Source: Cyclobacteriaceae bacterium (GTDB taxonomy: Bacteria > Bacteroidota > Bacteroidia > Cytophagales > Cyclobacteriaceae). From it: a DNA stretch of 64,000 nt. Below, in pieces: positions 37,187-47,224 of the stretch. Under the pieces are notes generated by a model. The model had not been told where the DNA came from. It saw only the letters and a program-made list of their open reading frames with translations, and made no database searches. How positions within the stretch are numbered: the first letter of the stretch is position 1; the number at the start of each line of letters is the position of its first letter. Position numbers and translations under genes: made by a program. The DNA lies in contig JAAUQL010000008.1 in the NCBI GenBank assembly GCA_012033595.1, positions 19,093-83,092 on the forward strand, in the 5' to 3' direction.

Positions 37187-38712
37187 CTACCGGCAGTGCT
37201 TTTTAAGCAATTCCTGCGCATATGCTGAGCCAAGCTGAAAAGCTTTTTTCCAGTCATCGCAAGCGCCTGATTTATCTTTGAGCTCAAGCCTAATCAGACC
37301 ACGGTTGGTGTAGGGAGCCGGTATGGATTTGTCCAGCGCGATTGCATAGTCAAAATCATCCATAGCGCCCGATAGGTTGTCCATTTCGTAGAGAAAAATT
37401 CCTCTTTTAAAAAAAGCCTCACCATCTTCCGGGTTGTACAAAATGGCCAGGTCATAGTTTTTTAGCGCTTTATCGGGTTCGTCTGTCAGGCTGTATATTT
37501 CGGCGCGCAACAAAAATATCCCCGGGTACTCGGGATCCAGCCTGTAGGCTTCAGAGAGGTCTTTCAAGGCGGAATCATAGTCCTCCATTTCGAAATAGGC
37601 CATGCTCCTTTTAAAGTATGCATCAGGATTTTCAGGTGCTATTTTTATGGCTGTTTCAAAATCAGCTAAGGCTGCTTCGGACTTTTCTGCCATCAGCAAG
37701 GCCAGCGCTCTATAGAGATAGTAATCATGCTCTTGTCGATTGAGGGAAATAGCCGCATCAAAATCATTGATCGCCGGTACGGGTAGTTCCAAAAAGTAAT
37801 GTGCCAAGCCGCGGTTATAAAAAGCCACATCCACCAGTGGGTCGGAGTCGATAATAGATGAAAAATCACCGGCTGCCTGTTCGTATGCACCCATGCTCAA
37901 ATACAGCGTTCCACGTTCATTGAGCAATTCTATATTAAGTGAATCCAGAGACAGAGCAAGGTTCAAATCCTCCATTGCCTGACTGTAATCGCCATTTTCT
38001 ATCAGGAGCTGTGCCCGCGAAAACCGGGCTTCGTTGTTTTCCGGTTCCAGCTCCAGGGCAAAGTCAAAATCTTTCAAAGCCCCGCTGTGGTCATCCTGGA
38101 GGTATTTGCACAAGCCTCTATGGTAGTAATAGTCGGAGTCGAGCGGGTCGTGGGCAATAGCATTGCTCAAATAATATTTGGCGCTATCGTAATCTTGCTG
38201 GTAAAAATGACACATGGCTATACCATAGTATGCCAGGTCTGCTTCGGGGTCTTGGCTCAATACCCTGCGGTAGTCCTTTTGCGCCAGAGTAAAATGCGAC
38301 AACTCAAGAAAAGCGTCGCCACGTGCTATCAGGTAAAAACTGTTATCAGGATTGTTGGCGAGGGCAGAGTCGAAATAATTGATCGATTGTTCATATTTGC
38401 CTTGCTGATACAGCACATAGCCGATGTTGTAAAGACAGGTGTCATTGGAGGCTTGTATTTGTAGGCACTTTTTCAGATCACGCAGTGCCCCAGACAAATC
38501 TTCTTGTTCGATTTTCACCAATCCCCTGGTGCTGTAAAGCATTGCACTGGGCTTTTGGGCTATGTCTTTATCGAGTTTTCGGATGGCTTTGTCAAAATTT
38601 TGCGTTTCCAGGTAGAATGCAAGCGAATCAATATCACCAGCGGTGTGCTGTTTTGGCCAAATACCGGCAGGGTAAGAATGAGGCTTATAAAAAAAATTGG
38701 TCTGAACAGCAT
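37187..38712 (-). CDS. exported TPR-repeat protein, one frameshift near N-terminus
   Basis: Signal peptide from ATG 38710-38712 (MLFRPIFFISLILTLPVFGQ), followed by about 13 tandem tetratricopeptide repeats of 34 residues (pattern YxxRGxxxxxxGdyexAlxDfdxAixldP) up to the C-terminus. TPR arrays form scaffolds for protein complexes, here probably periplasmic or outer-membrane attached. As written, the signal peptide frame leaves the TPR frame near 38651-38655; one extra base restores AGDIDSLAFYLETQNFDKAI and 508 aa. It lies in series with the OmpA/PD40 and PorP genes. Confidence 0.85.
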
Positions 38713-38788
38713 GCTGTTGTTTTTTGGTTCTAATTTAAGGACTTCGTCGCTTGCAGGCATCAAACGTAAGGATTTCTATGAAAATGTG

Positions 38789-40126
38789 CTATTTCACAAA
38801 GTAAATCTCTACCCGGCGGTTTTTGGCCAACTCCTCTTCTGAGCCAGAGGTGACAATGGGTTTCGATTCGCCCACCCCCTTGGTGGATATCCTGCCGGGC
38901 AGGATGCCAAAATCTGAAAAGTAGCTCCCGACTTCCTCTGCCCTACGCTCAGAAAGTTCCAAATTATAATCTTCCGTACCTTCGTTGCTGGTGTGGCCTA
39001 CCAATTCTATGCTATATTGAAGATTGCTTACCAATTTGTTGGCCAAAAAGTAAATCAACTCTCTCGAACTGGGGGCGACGTCATACGATTCGAAATCGAA
39101 ATAGACCGTGCGCGATACCGGCATGCCAAGCAATTCCTGAATCTCGGTTTCGGTTAGTTTGTGTTTGGTCTTACTGATTTCGGCATTTTCTTTTCTGTCT
39201 TCTATAGCCGTGACTTTGGTGGTATAGATATCTGCAAAATTGCCTGAGCGGGTACTCACAAAATAGGCCTCCTGATCTTTGTATAGTCTCAAATAGGCAT
39301 CAAAGCCCGGGGAGTTTACTTCTTCTCCGAGGTTGATGGGCTTAGACCAAAGTAGCCAGGAGTCGTATAATTTCCTGGACATAAAGATGTCGGCACCACC
39401 ATAACCACTATGACCGTCGCTGGCAAAAAACAGTGTGTTGCCATCATCGGAAAGGAACGGCGATATTTCAAACCCTTTGGTATTGATGGTGGCGCCCATG
39501 TTTTCAGGTTTGCTCCACTGGCCTTTTTCATCTTTCAAGCTGATATAGAGGTCTTCTTCTCCAATCGAATTGCTACCGTTCATGGAGATGATCAGCACAT
39601 CTTCCTTAGGGCTGATATAAAAACCGATGAATGAATTGTCAGATTCCAGTCCGTTGATTTTAATGTCGTACGGTTTAGACCAATCTTCCCCGATCTTAAT
39701 GGATTTGGCTATTCCATTGATTTTAGTGGTATTAGGCTTATAAGAATTGAGCAAATAGATGGCTGTTTCATCTGCTTTAATGCCTATCACTGCATTGTTT
39801 CTGTGGTTGTTGAGATTTTGCAATGCATTAGTTGCGGGACCCCACTCGTTTAGTTCGTTTTTTTCACTTACCCAAATGTCCTGCCCCGAGAGCTTTCCAC
39901 CTGTGTTTTGCTCAAAAAAAGTCCGGACAAAGTACAGCTTTTTGCCATTGGGCGCCATAACAGGCATGCTTTCTTCAGATTCGCTATTGACAGATTCATT
40001 GAGTTTTTTAGCGTGTTCAAAGCTGTAGTTTTGGGCATGCGCAAGGGTGGCGGGCAATGCCACCGACACACAAATAATGAGCCTGGCTATAATTATTGAA
40101 AAAGTGGATGTGGAATGATCGTTCAT
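38789..40126 (-). CDS. OmpA-family protein with PD40-type beta-propeller
   Basis: Exported protein of 445 aa. A long signal peptide ends at LAHAQ (about residue 32). The region of about 45-310 has PD40/WD40-like blades (SESEESMPVMAPNGKKLYF, GFEISPFLSDDGNTLFFASD, GYGGADIFMS). The OmpA peptidoglycan-binding domain is at about 340-445 with LVGHTSNEGTEDYN, LSERRAEEV and NRRVEIYF. The layout resembles Bacteroidota proteins such as T9SS PorE, but without the TPR region, which is encoded by the next gene. PorP/SprF ends four bases upstream. Confidence 0.87.
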   Translation of the reverse strand: MNDHSTSTFSIIIARLIICVSVALPATLAHAQNYSFEHAKKLNESVNSESEESMPVMAPNGKKLYFVRTFFEQNTGGKLSGQDIWVSEKNELNEWGPATNALQNLNNHRNNAVIGIKADETAIYLLNSYKPNTTKINGIAKSIKIGEDWSKPYDIKINGLESDNSFIGFYISPKEDVLIISMNGSNSIGEEDLYISLKDEKGQWSKPENMGATINTKGFEISPFLSDDGNTLFFASDGHSGYGGADIFMSRKLYDSWLLWSKPINLGEEVNSPGFDAYLRLYKDQEAYFVSTRSGNFADIYTTKVTAIEDRKENAEISKTKHKLTETEIQELLGMPVSRTVYFDFESYDVAPSSRELIYFLANKLVSNLQYSIELVGHTSNEGTEDYNLELSERRAEEVGSYFSDFGILPGRISTKGVGESKPIVTSGSEEELAKNRRVEIYFVK

Positions 40127-40130
40127 AATT

Positions 40131-41143
40131 TTACCATAAAAATGGGGCTTTTAAATCTTTTTTGAAAAGCATAAGCGCCAGGGTGATCTCATGGCTGCCG
40201 TTGCTGTAGTTGCTCAGGTCACTGGCCACATAATCATAAGAATAACTTAAATTGAACAAATTATTGATGTACACTCCGCCCATAAATACCACAGCTTGTG
40301 TGCTTTTGTAGGATATTCCGGCCCATGTACGTTCCTTTATCAGCGTTTTGAGGTTCACATCCCAGATGTCGTCGTACGAAGCGTTAAATTTATATAAAAC
40401 CGAAGGCAAGAGCCTGACATCTTGGGTAAGCCTGATCCGAAGGCCTGCCATGAGTTTGTGGTCTATATCTTCATTGAAATTGAGTACTTCATTGGTATTC
40501 AGAGCCTTACGGTATGCCTTAAATGCAGCATACGAAATATAAAATTTTTTACCATACAACATGGCTCCCGGATTGATGTCGAAAAAGGTGCTCTTGCCAC
40601 CGTTGGCAAGCAGCCATTGGTAAAAATCATCATCGTCGGGCCGGGTCAGGGTGATTTTTTCCAAATCACGCCGTTGATTGGCAATGGTTCCCGAAACACC
40701 AATGGATAACTTCAACTTTTTGCCAAGCGGCATGTGAAGTGCATAATTTAGGTATCCGCTGATTTGCTCAAATGCGCCCTGTGTATCGAAACCACATTGC
40801 CACCAATACCATGTCGCAATTTTTCTCGTAAAGAAATTTTTAAGTTGGGCAGGCTATCCAGATAGTAAGGATTGCTGGTTCGGAGTGCATATTGGGTGTA
40901 CGATTTCTGGGTTTCTTTTTGCAGGTATCCGTTCACGCCAAAATATTGAGTGGTTGGGGCATCAACCAGGCCAGTCCACTGATTTCGATAGCTGAGTTTT
41001 ACATCCAAAAAATTATCAATACCAGTGCCCGCAGGGTTGATGGTCGTATGGATTTGAAAATATTGGCTAAAGTTAAAATTGTCCTGAGCAGTGCTCTTCA
41101 GGCATAGCAAAACAAATAATACTATTGCTGGAATTTTCTTCAC
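40131..41143 (-). CDS. PorP/SprF-like outer-membrane protein, one frameshift
   Basis: PorP/SprF proteins are outer-membrane barrels that hold or display type B T9SS substrates on the surface; SprF is needed for SprB export. The signal peptide ends at LKSTAQ. The family start DNFNFSQYFQIHTTINPAGTG is present (near residue 21), and later strands include INPGAMLYGKKFYISYAA. The start is GTG (41141-41143). The frame breaks near 40787-40791; one added base restores AFEQISGYLNYALHMPLGK and gives 337 aa, a normal length. The giant adhesin stop is 10 bp upstream. Confidence 0.88.
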
Positions 41144-41153
41144 TTGATTTTTT

Positions 41154-44100
41154 TTATCTTAAAATCGTAATACTACCAGAATATTTCCTTTCGAATTTCA
41201 ATATTTCAATCGTGTAGTAGTACACTCCTGCACTTAGAACAGCTCCTTTGTAGGTGCCATCCCATTCTTTGTACTGACCGACAGATTCATAAACCATGTT
41301 GCCATCGCGTGCATACACCCTCACAACCGCATCGCTTTGCTCTATTAGATTTTCAATTTCCCAGGTGTCGTTTACCATATCCTGGTTTGGCGTAAAGCCA
41401 CTCGGAATTACCAATTCCACAAAGGTATCTTCAAATTGTATCTCGCGGCTTACCGGAGTACTACTCAGCTCACCATCCGACACGATTATTTCCACGATAC
41501 GTGTTTTGGTATTGGGCAAAATCCTTTTATGGTTGGTATAAATCATGGATCGCAAAATATCCTGGTAGATCGATGCTTTTTTGATGCCCGAGATGGTAAG
41601 CGTGCCTGTGGTATCGTTCCAGGAAGTGTTTATACCGTCGTATTTATCTATGGACAAGGAATCCTGACTGTCGAGGTAATTATTGCTAATGGTAATTTTT
41701 GCCCATGATATACGACCTTCGTCCACCTCCAGCACCTCTGCTGCCTGGGTAATTGGCGCGTTGTAGTCGCCAAAATTGAAAATAATGGCATTGGTTTCCA
41801 GGTTGATGACTTCCGGGGCATCATCCACAGGCAATACGGTGATGAGCCCACGCGAAGCTACAGCGGCAAAGTCGCGACCATCAGAACCATTCCAGGTAAA
41901 AAAGTTGATGCCATTAAAGTCTTGCTGTGGAACCAACTTCAATAATTCGATGTCCAACAGCCCAATACTGTCATTTTCATTAATTTCCCTCTCCTCCAAC
42001 ATCAATTTACCATTGGCTGGCACTTCTATAAATTTGATCGCCACTAAAGAATCATTGGGGTCGCCATCGGTGAAAGCATCTTTGAATATCGAGGCATTAA
42101 AAGTATAGTTCTGGTCTTCTTCTATGGTTATGTCATTTAGATTGCTCAATTGCGGTAAATTGTTTGGCGCAGTTACAGTGATGGAATAGCGCTGTTCTGC
42201 GGTCAATCCTCCTTTATCTATGGCGATTAAAGTAATGGGATAAGTGCCCGCCGAACCCACCGGGGCAAAGCCCTCCAGCTTGTAAGGAGCCTGGCTCGAA
42301 AAAACAAGCCAAGGTGGTTTGTTTGGCGAAATTTGTACAGTAAAAGTGTCATTGAGATCACTGTCCGAAATTTCGACGTTGTACGTGTATTTTTCGGTTT
42401 CCAGTAGATCTGTTTCAGGAATACTGGTAAAAACCGGAGGATCATTTACATTGGCAATGTTAAGAATGAAAGACTGGGTAGCTTTGGTATTGTCTTCGCT
42501 TTCCAGTACGACTACATCTATATTGAATGAACCCACGTCTTTTTCTTCCGGTGTGCCGCTAAGCGTGGCTGTGCCGTCGCCATTGTCGGCTACAAACAAC
42601 CAACCGGGCGCTATCCAATCAAAATAACGGTCATCACCTTCCACATCCATTGTCACAATCTGGTAAACATATTCCTGACCCTGGCTGCCCGTGAGCACCG
42701 GCGCAGAGGTGAATACGGGAGGGTCATTTACCGGGACAACGGTCAGCGTCATCGCATCTTCAATAAAGGCGCCCTTGGTGTCCGTGCATTTCACCGTAAT
42801 AATGGCATCGCCATTGGCATCTTTTTTTAATGTTATGACCAGCTGATTTCCTGTAATCCTGGTTTCTACCAGGTTTGGATTGCTATTGCGAACCTCAAAT
42901 TTCAGATCCTTGTCAGGATCTTCCTTATCATCGAAAATTTGATATAAATCCAGGATGAGATTTTCAGAATCTTCGTTAAGAGTTGGTTCAGGCAGGCCGC
43001 TGGAAGTTGGGAATGAATTGATGATGATGCGGGCAGTGGCCAGTTCCCCTCCAAGGCCGGCGTTGGTGTTGCTGAGCGAAGCCTGGACATTGAAACTGCC
43101 ATCTTGCGAGGAGTTTGGAGTGAATTTCAAACCGGCATTGCCCATGGCAAAGCTGATGAAGGTGTTGTTGCTGATTTCGGTGGTACCGTTGCTTTGATAT
43201 AATTTGCCCTGACTGATGTTGGTGATTTTAAAGTGGGTAACTTCGCTTCCGTCACTGACATGCCGCTCTATTACCAGTCCGTTGTTGGTCTGTAAACCTT
43301 GATTGGTAAAGGCATCGCTTACCCTGGGTTGATCAGCCACTGCTTTTACCTCCATCGTGAATTTCCTGCTGATGGTATTGTTTATCAGGGCACCGTCATC
43401 TACCGTTACCGTAATTTCGGCCGTTCCAAACTGATTGGCATTGCTCGTGTATTTCAATACCCCGGTCTGCGATGCCGCAGTATAGCTTGCTTTTAAATCA
43501 GAAATCAAGGCCTCATTGCTCGAAGTGACGATGATGCTCAGGCCTTGGTTTTCGTTGGGACCAGCAGTGAGCCCGGTCAGGATGATTTGCTGCTGAGCTG
43601 CATCTTCGAGAATGGCTGGCGGATTGGCGATTGGATTCAAAGTCGGAGGATCGTTTACCGGGTTTACCAGCACTTCGAAGGTCTTGATTCTGGACAGCGA
43701 ACCATCGCTTACCGTCACAGAGACCATGGCCTTGCCCGAGGCTTCGGGCTTGGGGGTATATCTCAAGATGGCCGTAGTATTGCCTTGCTCGTAGGTAATT
43801 GTAAATTTATCAATCAGATTGATATTGTCCGATTGGGCAGTAATCTTGATCTCCTGTACTTCGTCCGGATCTCCATCCGTTATTCCGCCAAGATTAATTG
43901 TCTGTTGACCAGCATCTTCATTGATGGCCGCAGGATTGGGAATGTCGTTGAGGGTCGGCGGATCATTGGTTCCTCCTACATCAATACTGAAGGTAAAGGT
44001 TTTGGTATCATCATCTCCCGGATTGACGGTGCCTCCGGAATCTTTGACCGTGACGGTGATGGTCGCAATGCCCGTGGCATCCAACTTCGGGGTAAAAGTG

Positions 44101-46961
44101 ACCGTGGCCGTGGAGCTTCCCTGGGTATAGTTCACTATTCCGTTTCCAACAATGAAGGTATTGCCCGAGATGGCCGTTATCGTCAATGTTTGTCCACTTT
44201 CATTTGGCCCCGGACTTATCGATGTCAGGTTGACGACTAATGGCACATCTTCCGGGGTGGTCATGTCTGAAACCTGATCGATAGTTGGTTCGTCGTTGAC
44301 CGGACTCACACTGATGCCAATTGTATAAGCGACAGCGCTAAAATCTGAGCCATCATGTACTTTGAAATCAAAATTGGCATACCCGTTTCCATTTTCATTG
44401 GCAGTGGGCTCAAACGCCAGTTGACCGATAGATGCAAAAGTTACTTCCTGATTGAGGCTGACAGGGTTAGGGCCCAGCTTCAGTGAGCCATTTGCCGGAA
44501 GGCTCGTGACGATTATTTTCGTAAATGATCCGTTGTCCGGGTCGTTGAACACAAAATCCGTCGCGGTGAATTGTTTGGTGTTGTCTTCCAATATCGAAAT
44601 GTTTTTATTGGCAGAGGTGGGCAGGTCATTGACACTGTTCACTACTACGGCAAAGGATTTTTGAATACTCAATGCACCATCTGAAAGGGTCACCGTGATG
44701 GTGGTTGTGCCAAATGCGTTGGCTTTGGGTTTGTATTTTAGTACGGCACTGGCGGCATTTGCCACATGATCAATAGTGATATTGTCTATGAGACTGGTAT
44801 TGCTGGAAACGGCTGTGAAGGTAAGGGGTTGAGCCAGGTCGGGATCGCCATCAGAAATGCCGCTTAGCGCAATGCTTTGTTCAGGTGCATCTTCATTGAT
44901 GGGTGAGGGGTTTGCGATATCTGCCATGGTGGGCGGGTCGTCTGTTCCTGTCACCGTTATGTTGAAAATAAGCGATTTTGTATCGTCCTCTCCGGGGTTA
45001 ACCGTACCGCCATTATCTTTTACCGTAAGGGTAATAGCTGCCACACCGGTCGCATTGGCAAGCGGCGAAAAGGTTACTGTGCCACTGGTACTCCCTTGCG
45101 TATATCCGACTACTCCGTTTGGCATCAGCGCCTGATTGTTGGAGACGGCAGTGATGGTGAGGGATTGAGTAGACTCATTTGCAGATCCGGAGCTTATGCC
45201 GGTGATGTTGATGGTAATTGGCGTATCTTCATTGGTTGACAGATCTGTAATATGATCAATGGTGGGCTCATCATTCATCGAGGCGACAGTCACAATCCAA
45301 TCTTCACTTTTTATGCTATTTCCATCGTTTACCGAAACAGTGATTATCGATAATCCATACTGATTTGTTATTGGTGTGTATTTGACCAATGCCGTGCCGT
45401 CAATAGAATTGTAGCTTATAGAAGGTGCGGGGATCAGACTCAGATTTGAAGAAGAAACAGCTACAGTTGGGGGTGGGGTCTCATTTGGACCTGCAGATAT
45501 ACCGGTGATCGTTACTGTTTGTTCACCGGCATCTTCCAATATGATGGCCGGATCAGGAACTGCATCGAGGGTAGGTGGATCATTTACGGGGCTAACCACC
45601 ACAATAAAGGTCTTTTGTACTGAAAGCGTGCCATCGGAAAGGGTGACCGTAATGGTTGCTGATCCGGAAGCATTGGGTTTGGGGGTATATTTTATTAATG
45701 CCGTAGTTGCATTGGCTGCATATTCAATGCTCACATTGTCAATTAGCTCAGTATTGTTCGATGTCGCACTCAGGCTGAGTGTTTGCACTGATTCCGGATC
45801 GCCATCGGAAATACCGCTCAGGGCAATGCTTTGCTCAGGGGAGTCTTCATTGATGGCCGGCGGGTTAGCAATGTCATTCATGGTTGGCGGGTCATTTGCG
45901 CCGGTCACGTCGATGATAAAACCAATTGATTTTACATTGTCTCCTCCATTTAAAACTCCGCCGTTATCCATTACCACTAAGTTGATGTTCACGGATCCGG
46001 TGGCATTGGCTACCGGTGTAAAAGTAACCGTGCCAGTGACATCGCCTTGAGTGTAGGTGACTACGCCATCAGGAACGATGGCCGCATCACTGGAAATGGC
46101 CGTGATGGTGAGCGTTTGACCCGACTCGTTGGCCGGCCCCGCGCTAATTCCCGACAGATTTACCGTAAGCGGCGTATCCTCTGCCGTAGATTGATCAATG
46201 ATTTCATTGATAGTCGGGTGATCATTTACCGGCACTACTTCCAGTTCAAAAGTTTGTGGCACATTCAATTCTCCATCGCCAATAGTCAAGGTGAAGGTCA
46301 CGGAGCCGTTGGCATTGGCTACCGGAGTAAAAGTAACCGTGCCGGTGGCATCGCCTTGAGTGTAGGTGACTACGCCATCCGGAACGATGGCCGCATCACT
46401 GGACATGGCCGTGATGGTGAGCGTTTGACCCGACTCGTTGGCCGGCCCCGCGCTAATTCCCGACAGGTTTACCGTAAGCGGCGGCATATCCTCTGTCGAG
46501 GATTGATCAATAATTTCATTGATAGTCGGGGGATCATTTTCGGCGGTCACGTCGATGGTGATGGTAGCGCTGGAGCTTTCATTTCCTATCATGCCATCAT
46601 CAATAACTGTGAAATCGAAGGTGGTGTAACCAACCATGAATTCATTTTCGTCAGGCCAAAAAACCAGGAGGCCATCTTGAATATCTGTTACGCTTATCGC
46701 CGTTCCGTTGGGGATAGCCACACCACCCAAAAGCAATTTGCCTTCGGCAGGGTTGGATACCATGCGCACAAAAGCAAAATTATTATTCTCCAGGTCGTCT
46801 GCAAATGGAAAATCAGCTATTGCAAAGTGATGAGGCACATCTTCTTTGGTGATTACTGTATTGTTATTGGTGCTCGGGGGAACTATTGCATACGAAACCC
46901 TGCAAGGAGCCAGAGCCAACAAGCAAAGGGTAAATCCTGTAAACAAAATCCTCTTATTCAT
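41154..46961 (-). CDS. giant T9SS type B cadherin-like repeat adhesin, 1935 aa
   Basis: Secreted surface protein. The signal peptide is residues 1-25 (MNKRILFTGFTLCLLAL..., ending SYA). It is followed by about 15 cadherin/Ig-like modules, many opening with NDxPT(I/L) and ED, with GxSAGPxNES, LTITA(V/I)S and VTFTP(V/L)ANAxG blocks. A putative-Ig segment lies roughly at nt 42420-42730 (LSGTPEEKDVG). The type B sorting domain is about residues 1846-1935 (SGFTPNQDMVNDTWEI, YKEWDGTY, GVYYYTIEI). A PorP/SprF gene follows after 10 bp, the standard pairing for type B substrates. Acidic Asp-rich loops suggest calcium binding (inference). Confidence 0.93.
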   Translation of the reverse strand: MNKRILFTGFTLCLLALAPCRVSYAIVPPSTNNNTVITKEDVPHHFAIADFPFADDLENNNFAFVRMVSNPAEGKLLLGGVAIPNGTAISVTDIQDGLLVFWPDENEFMVGYTTFDFTVIDDGMIGNESSSATITIDVTAENDPPTINEIIDQSSTEDMPPLTVNLSGISAGPANESGQTLTITAMSSDAAIVPDGVVTYTQGDATGTVTFTPVANANGSVTFTLTIGDGELNVPQTFELEVVPVNDHPTINEIIDQSTAEDTPLTVNLSGISAGPANESGQTLTITAISSDAAIVPDGVVTYTQGDVTGTVTFTPVANATGSVNINLVVMDNGGVLNGGDNVKSIGFIIDVTGANDPPTMNDIANPPAINEDSPEQSIALSGISDGDPESVQTLSLSATSNNTELIDNVSIEYAANATTALIKYTPKPNASGSATITVTLSDGTLSVQKTFIVVVSPVNDPPTLDAVPDPAIILEDAGEQTVTITGISAGPNETPPPTVAVSSSNLSLIPAPSISYNSIDGTALVKYTPITNQYGLSIITVSVNDGNSIKSEDWIVTVASMNDEPTIDHITDLSTNEDTPITINITGISSGSANESTQSLTITAVSNNQALMPNGVVGYTQGSTSGTVTFSPLANATGVAAITLTVKDNGGTVNPGEDDTKSLIFNITVTGTDDPPTMADIANPSPINEDAPEQSIALSGISDGDPDLAQPLTFTAVSSNTSLIDNITIDHVANAASAVLKYKPKANAFGTTTITVTLSDGALSIQKSFAVVVNSVNDLPTSANKNISILEDNTKQFTATDFVFNDPDNGSFTKIIVTSLPANGSLKLGPNPVSLNQEVTFASIGQLAFEPTANENGNGYANFDFKVHDGSDFSAVAYTIGISVSPVNDEPTIDQVSDMTTPEDVPLVVNLTSISPGPNESGQTLTITAISGNTFIVGNGIVNYTQGSSTATVTFTPKLDATGIATITVTVKDSGGTVNPGDDDTKTFTFSIDVGGTNDPPTLNDIPNPAAINEDAGQQTINLGGITDGDPDEVQEIKITAQSDNINLIDKFTITYEQGNTTAILRYTPKPEASGKAMVSVTVSDGSLSRIKTFEVLVNPVNDPPTLNPIANPPAILEDAAQQQIILTGLTAGPNENQGLSIIVTSSNEALISDLKASYTAASQTGVLKYTSNANQFGTAEITVTVDDGALINNTISRKFTMEVKAVADQPRVSDAFTNQGLQTNNGLVIERHVSDGSEVTHFKITNISQGKLYQSNGTTEISNNTFISFAMGNAGLKFTPNSSQDGSFNVQASLSNTNAGLGGELATARIIINSFPTSSGLPEPTLNEDSENLILDLYQIFDDKEDPDKDLKFEVRNSNPNLVETRITGNQLVITLKKDANGDAIITVKCTDTKGAFIEDAMTLTVVPVNDPPVFTSAPVLTGSQGQEYVYQIVTMDVEGDDRYFDWIAPGWLFVADNGDGTATLSGTPEEKDVGSFNIDVVVLESEDNTKATQSFILNIANVNDPPVFTSIPETDLLETEKYTYNVEISDSDLNDTFTVQISPNKPPWLVFSSQAPYKLEGFAPVGSAGTYPITLIAIDKGGLTAEQRYSITVTAPNNLPQLSNLNDITIEEDQNYTFNASIFKDAFTDGDPNDSLVAIKFIEVPANGKLMLEEREINENDSIGLLDIELLKLVPQQDFNGINFFTWNGSDGRDFAAVASRGLITVLPVDDAPEVINLETNAIIFNFGDYNAPITQAAEVLEVDEGRISWAKITISNNYLDSQDSLSIDKYDGINTSWNDTTGTLTISGIKKASIYQDILRSMIYTNHKRILPNTKTRIVEIIVSDGELSSTPVSREIQFEDTFVELVIPSGFTPNQDMVNDTWEIENLIEQSDAVVRVYARDGNMVYESVGQYKEWDGTYKGAVLSAGVYYYTIEILKFERKYSGSITILR
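46002..46538 (-). repeat. near-identical 225-bp repeats in the adhesin gene
   Basis: Copies at about 46002-46226 and 46311-46538, with a 309-bp (103-codon) period. They differ at only scattered bases plus one 3-bp insertion. Other modules of the gene are much more diverged, so this pair reflects a recent duplication or gene conversion. Confidence 0.85.
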
Positions 46962-47224
46962 AAGATGGGTATTGTGCTATTTATTGGTTGATGTATGGCC
47001 TCGGGCCAAATCTGTGAGTACAAATAATGATTAGACTAGTCCCGGGCTTGGCTATAACAATTTAAATGATTGATCTTCCACAATTGAAAAGCTTTCAATT
47101 GGTGTATCATAATTTTTCAAATTTATGCCTAATCTTACTCATTCTGAAAAAGATTTTTAAAGATAATGCAAATTGCTCATTTATATAAATTATTTTATTT
47201 TTTTTGTAATTAAAATAAGAAGTC
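46962..47224. other. divergent AT-rich region between adhesin and glycosyltransferase
   Basis: A 263-bp spacer serving both directions. On the minus strand an exact TAnnTTTG box (TAAATTTG, plus 47118-47125) lies 157 bp before the adhesin start, without a clear -33 element. A long T run precedes the plus-strand glycosyltransferase start. No ORF is seen. Confidence 0.4.

Noticed and set aside
43545..44240. Plus-strand 231-codon open frame inside the same adhesin
   Set aside because: Same reason: composition follows the antisense of the repeat modules and there is no independent start signal.
46047..46991. Long plus-strand open frame (314 codons) opposite the 1,935-aa adhesin
   Set aside because: It is a shadow of the repeated adhesin codons. 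It lacks any family motif, and the minus-strand frame has a signal peptide, modules and a sorting domain.
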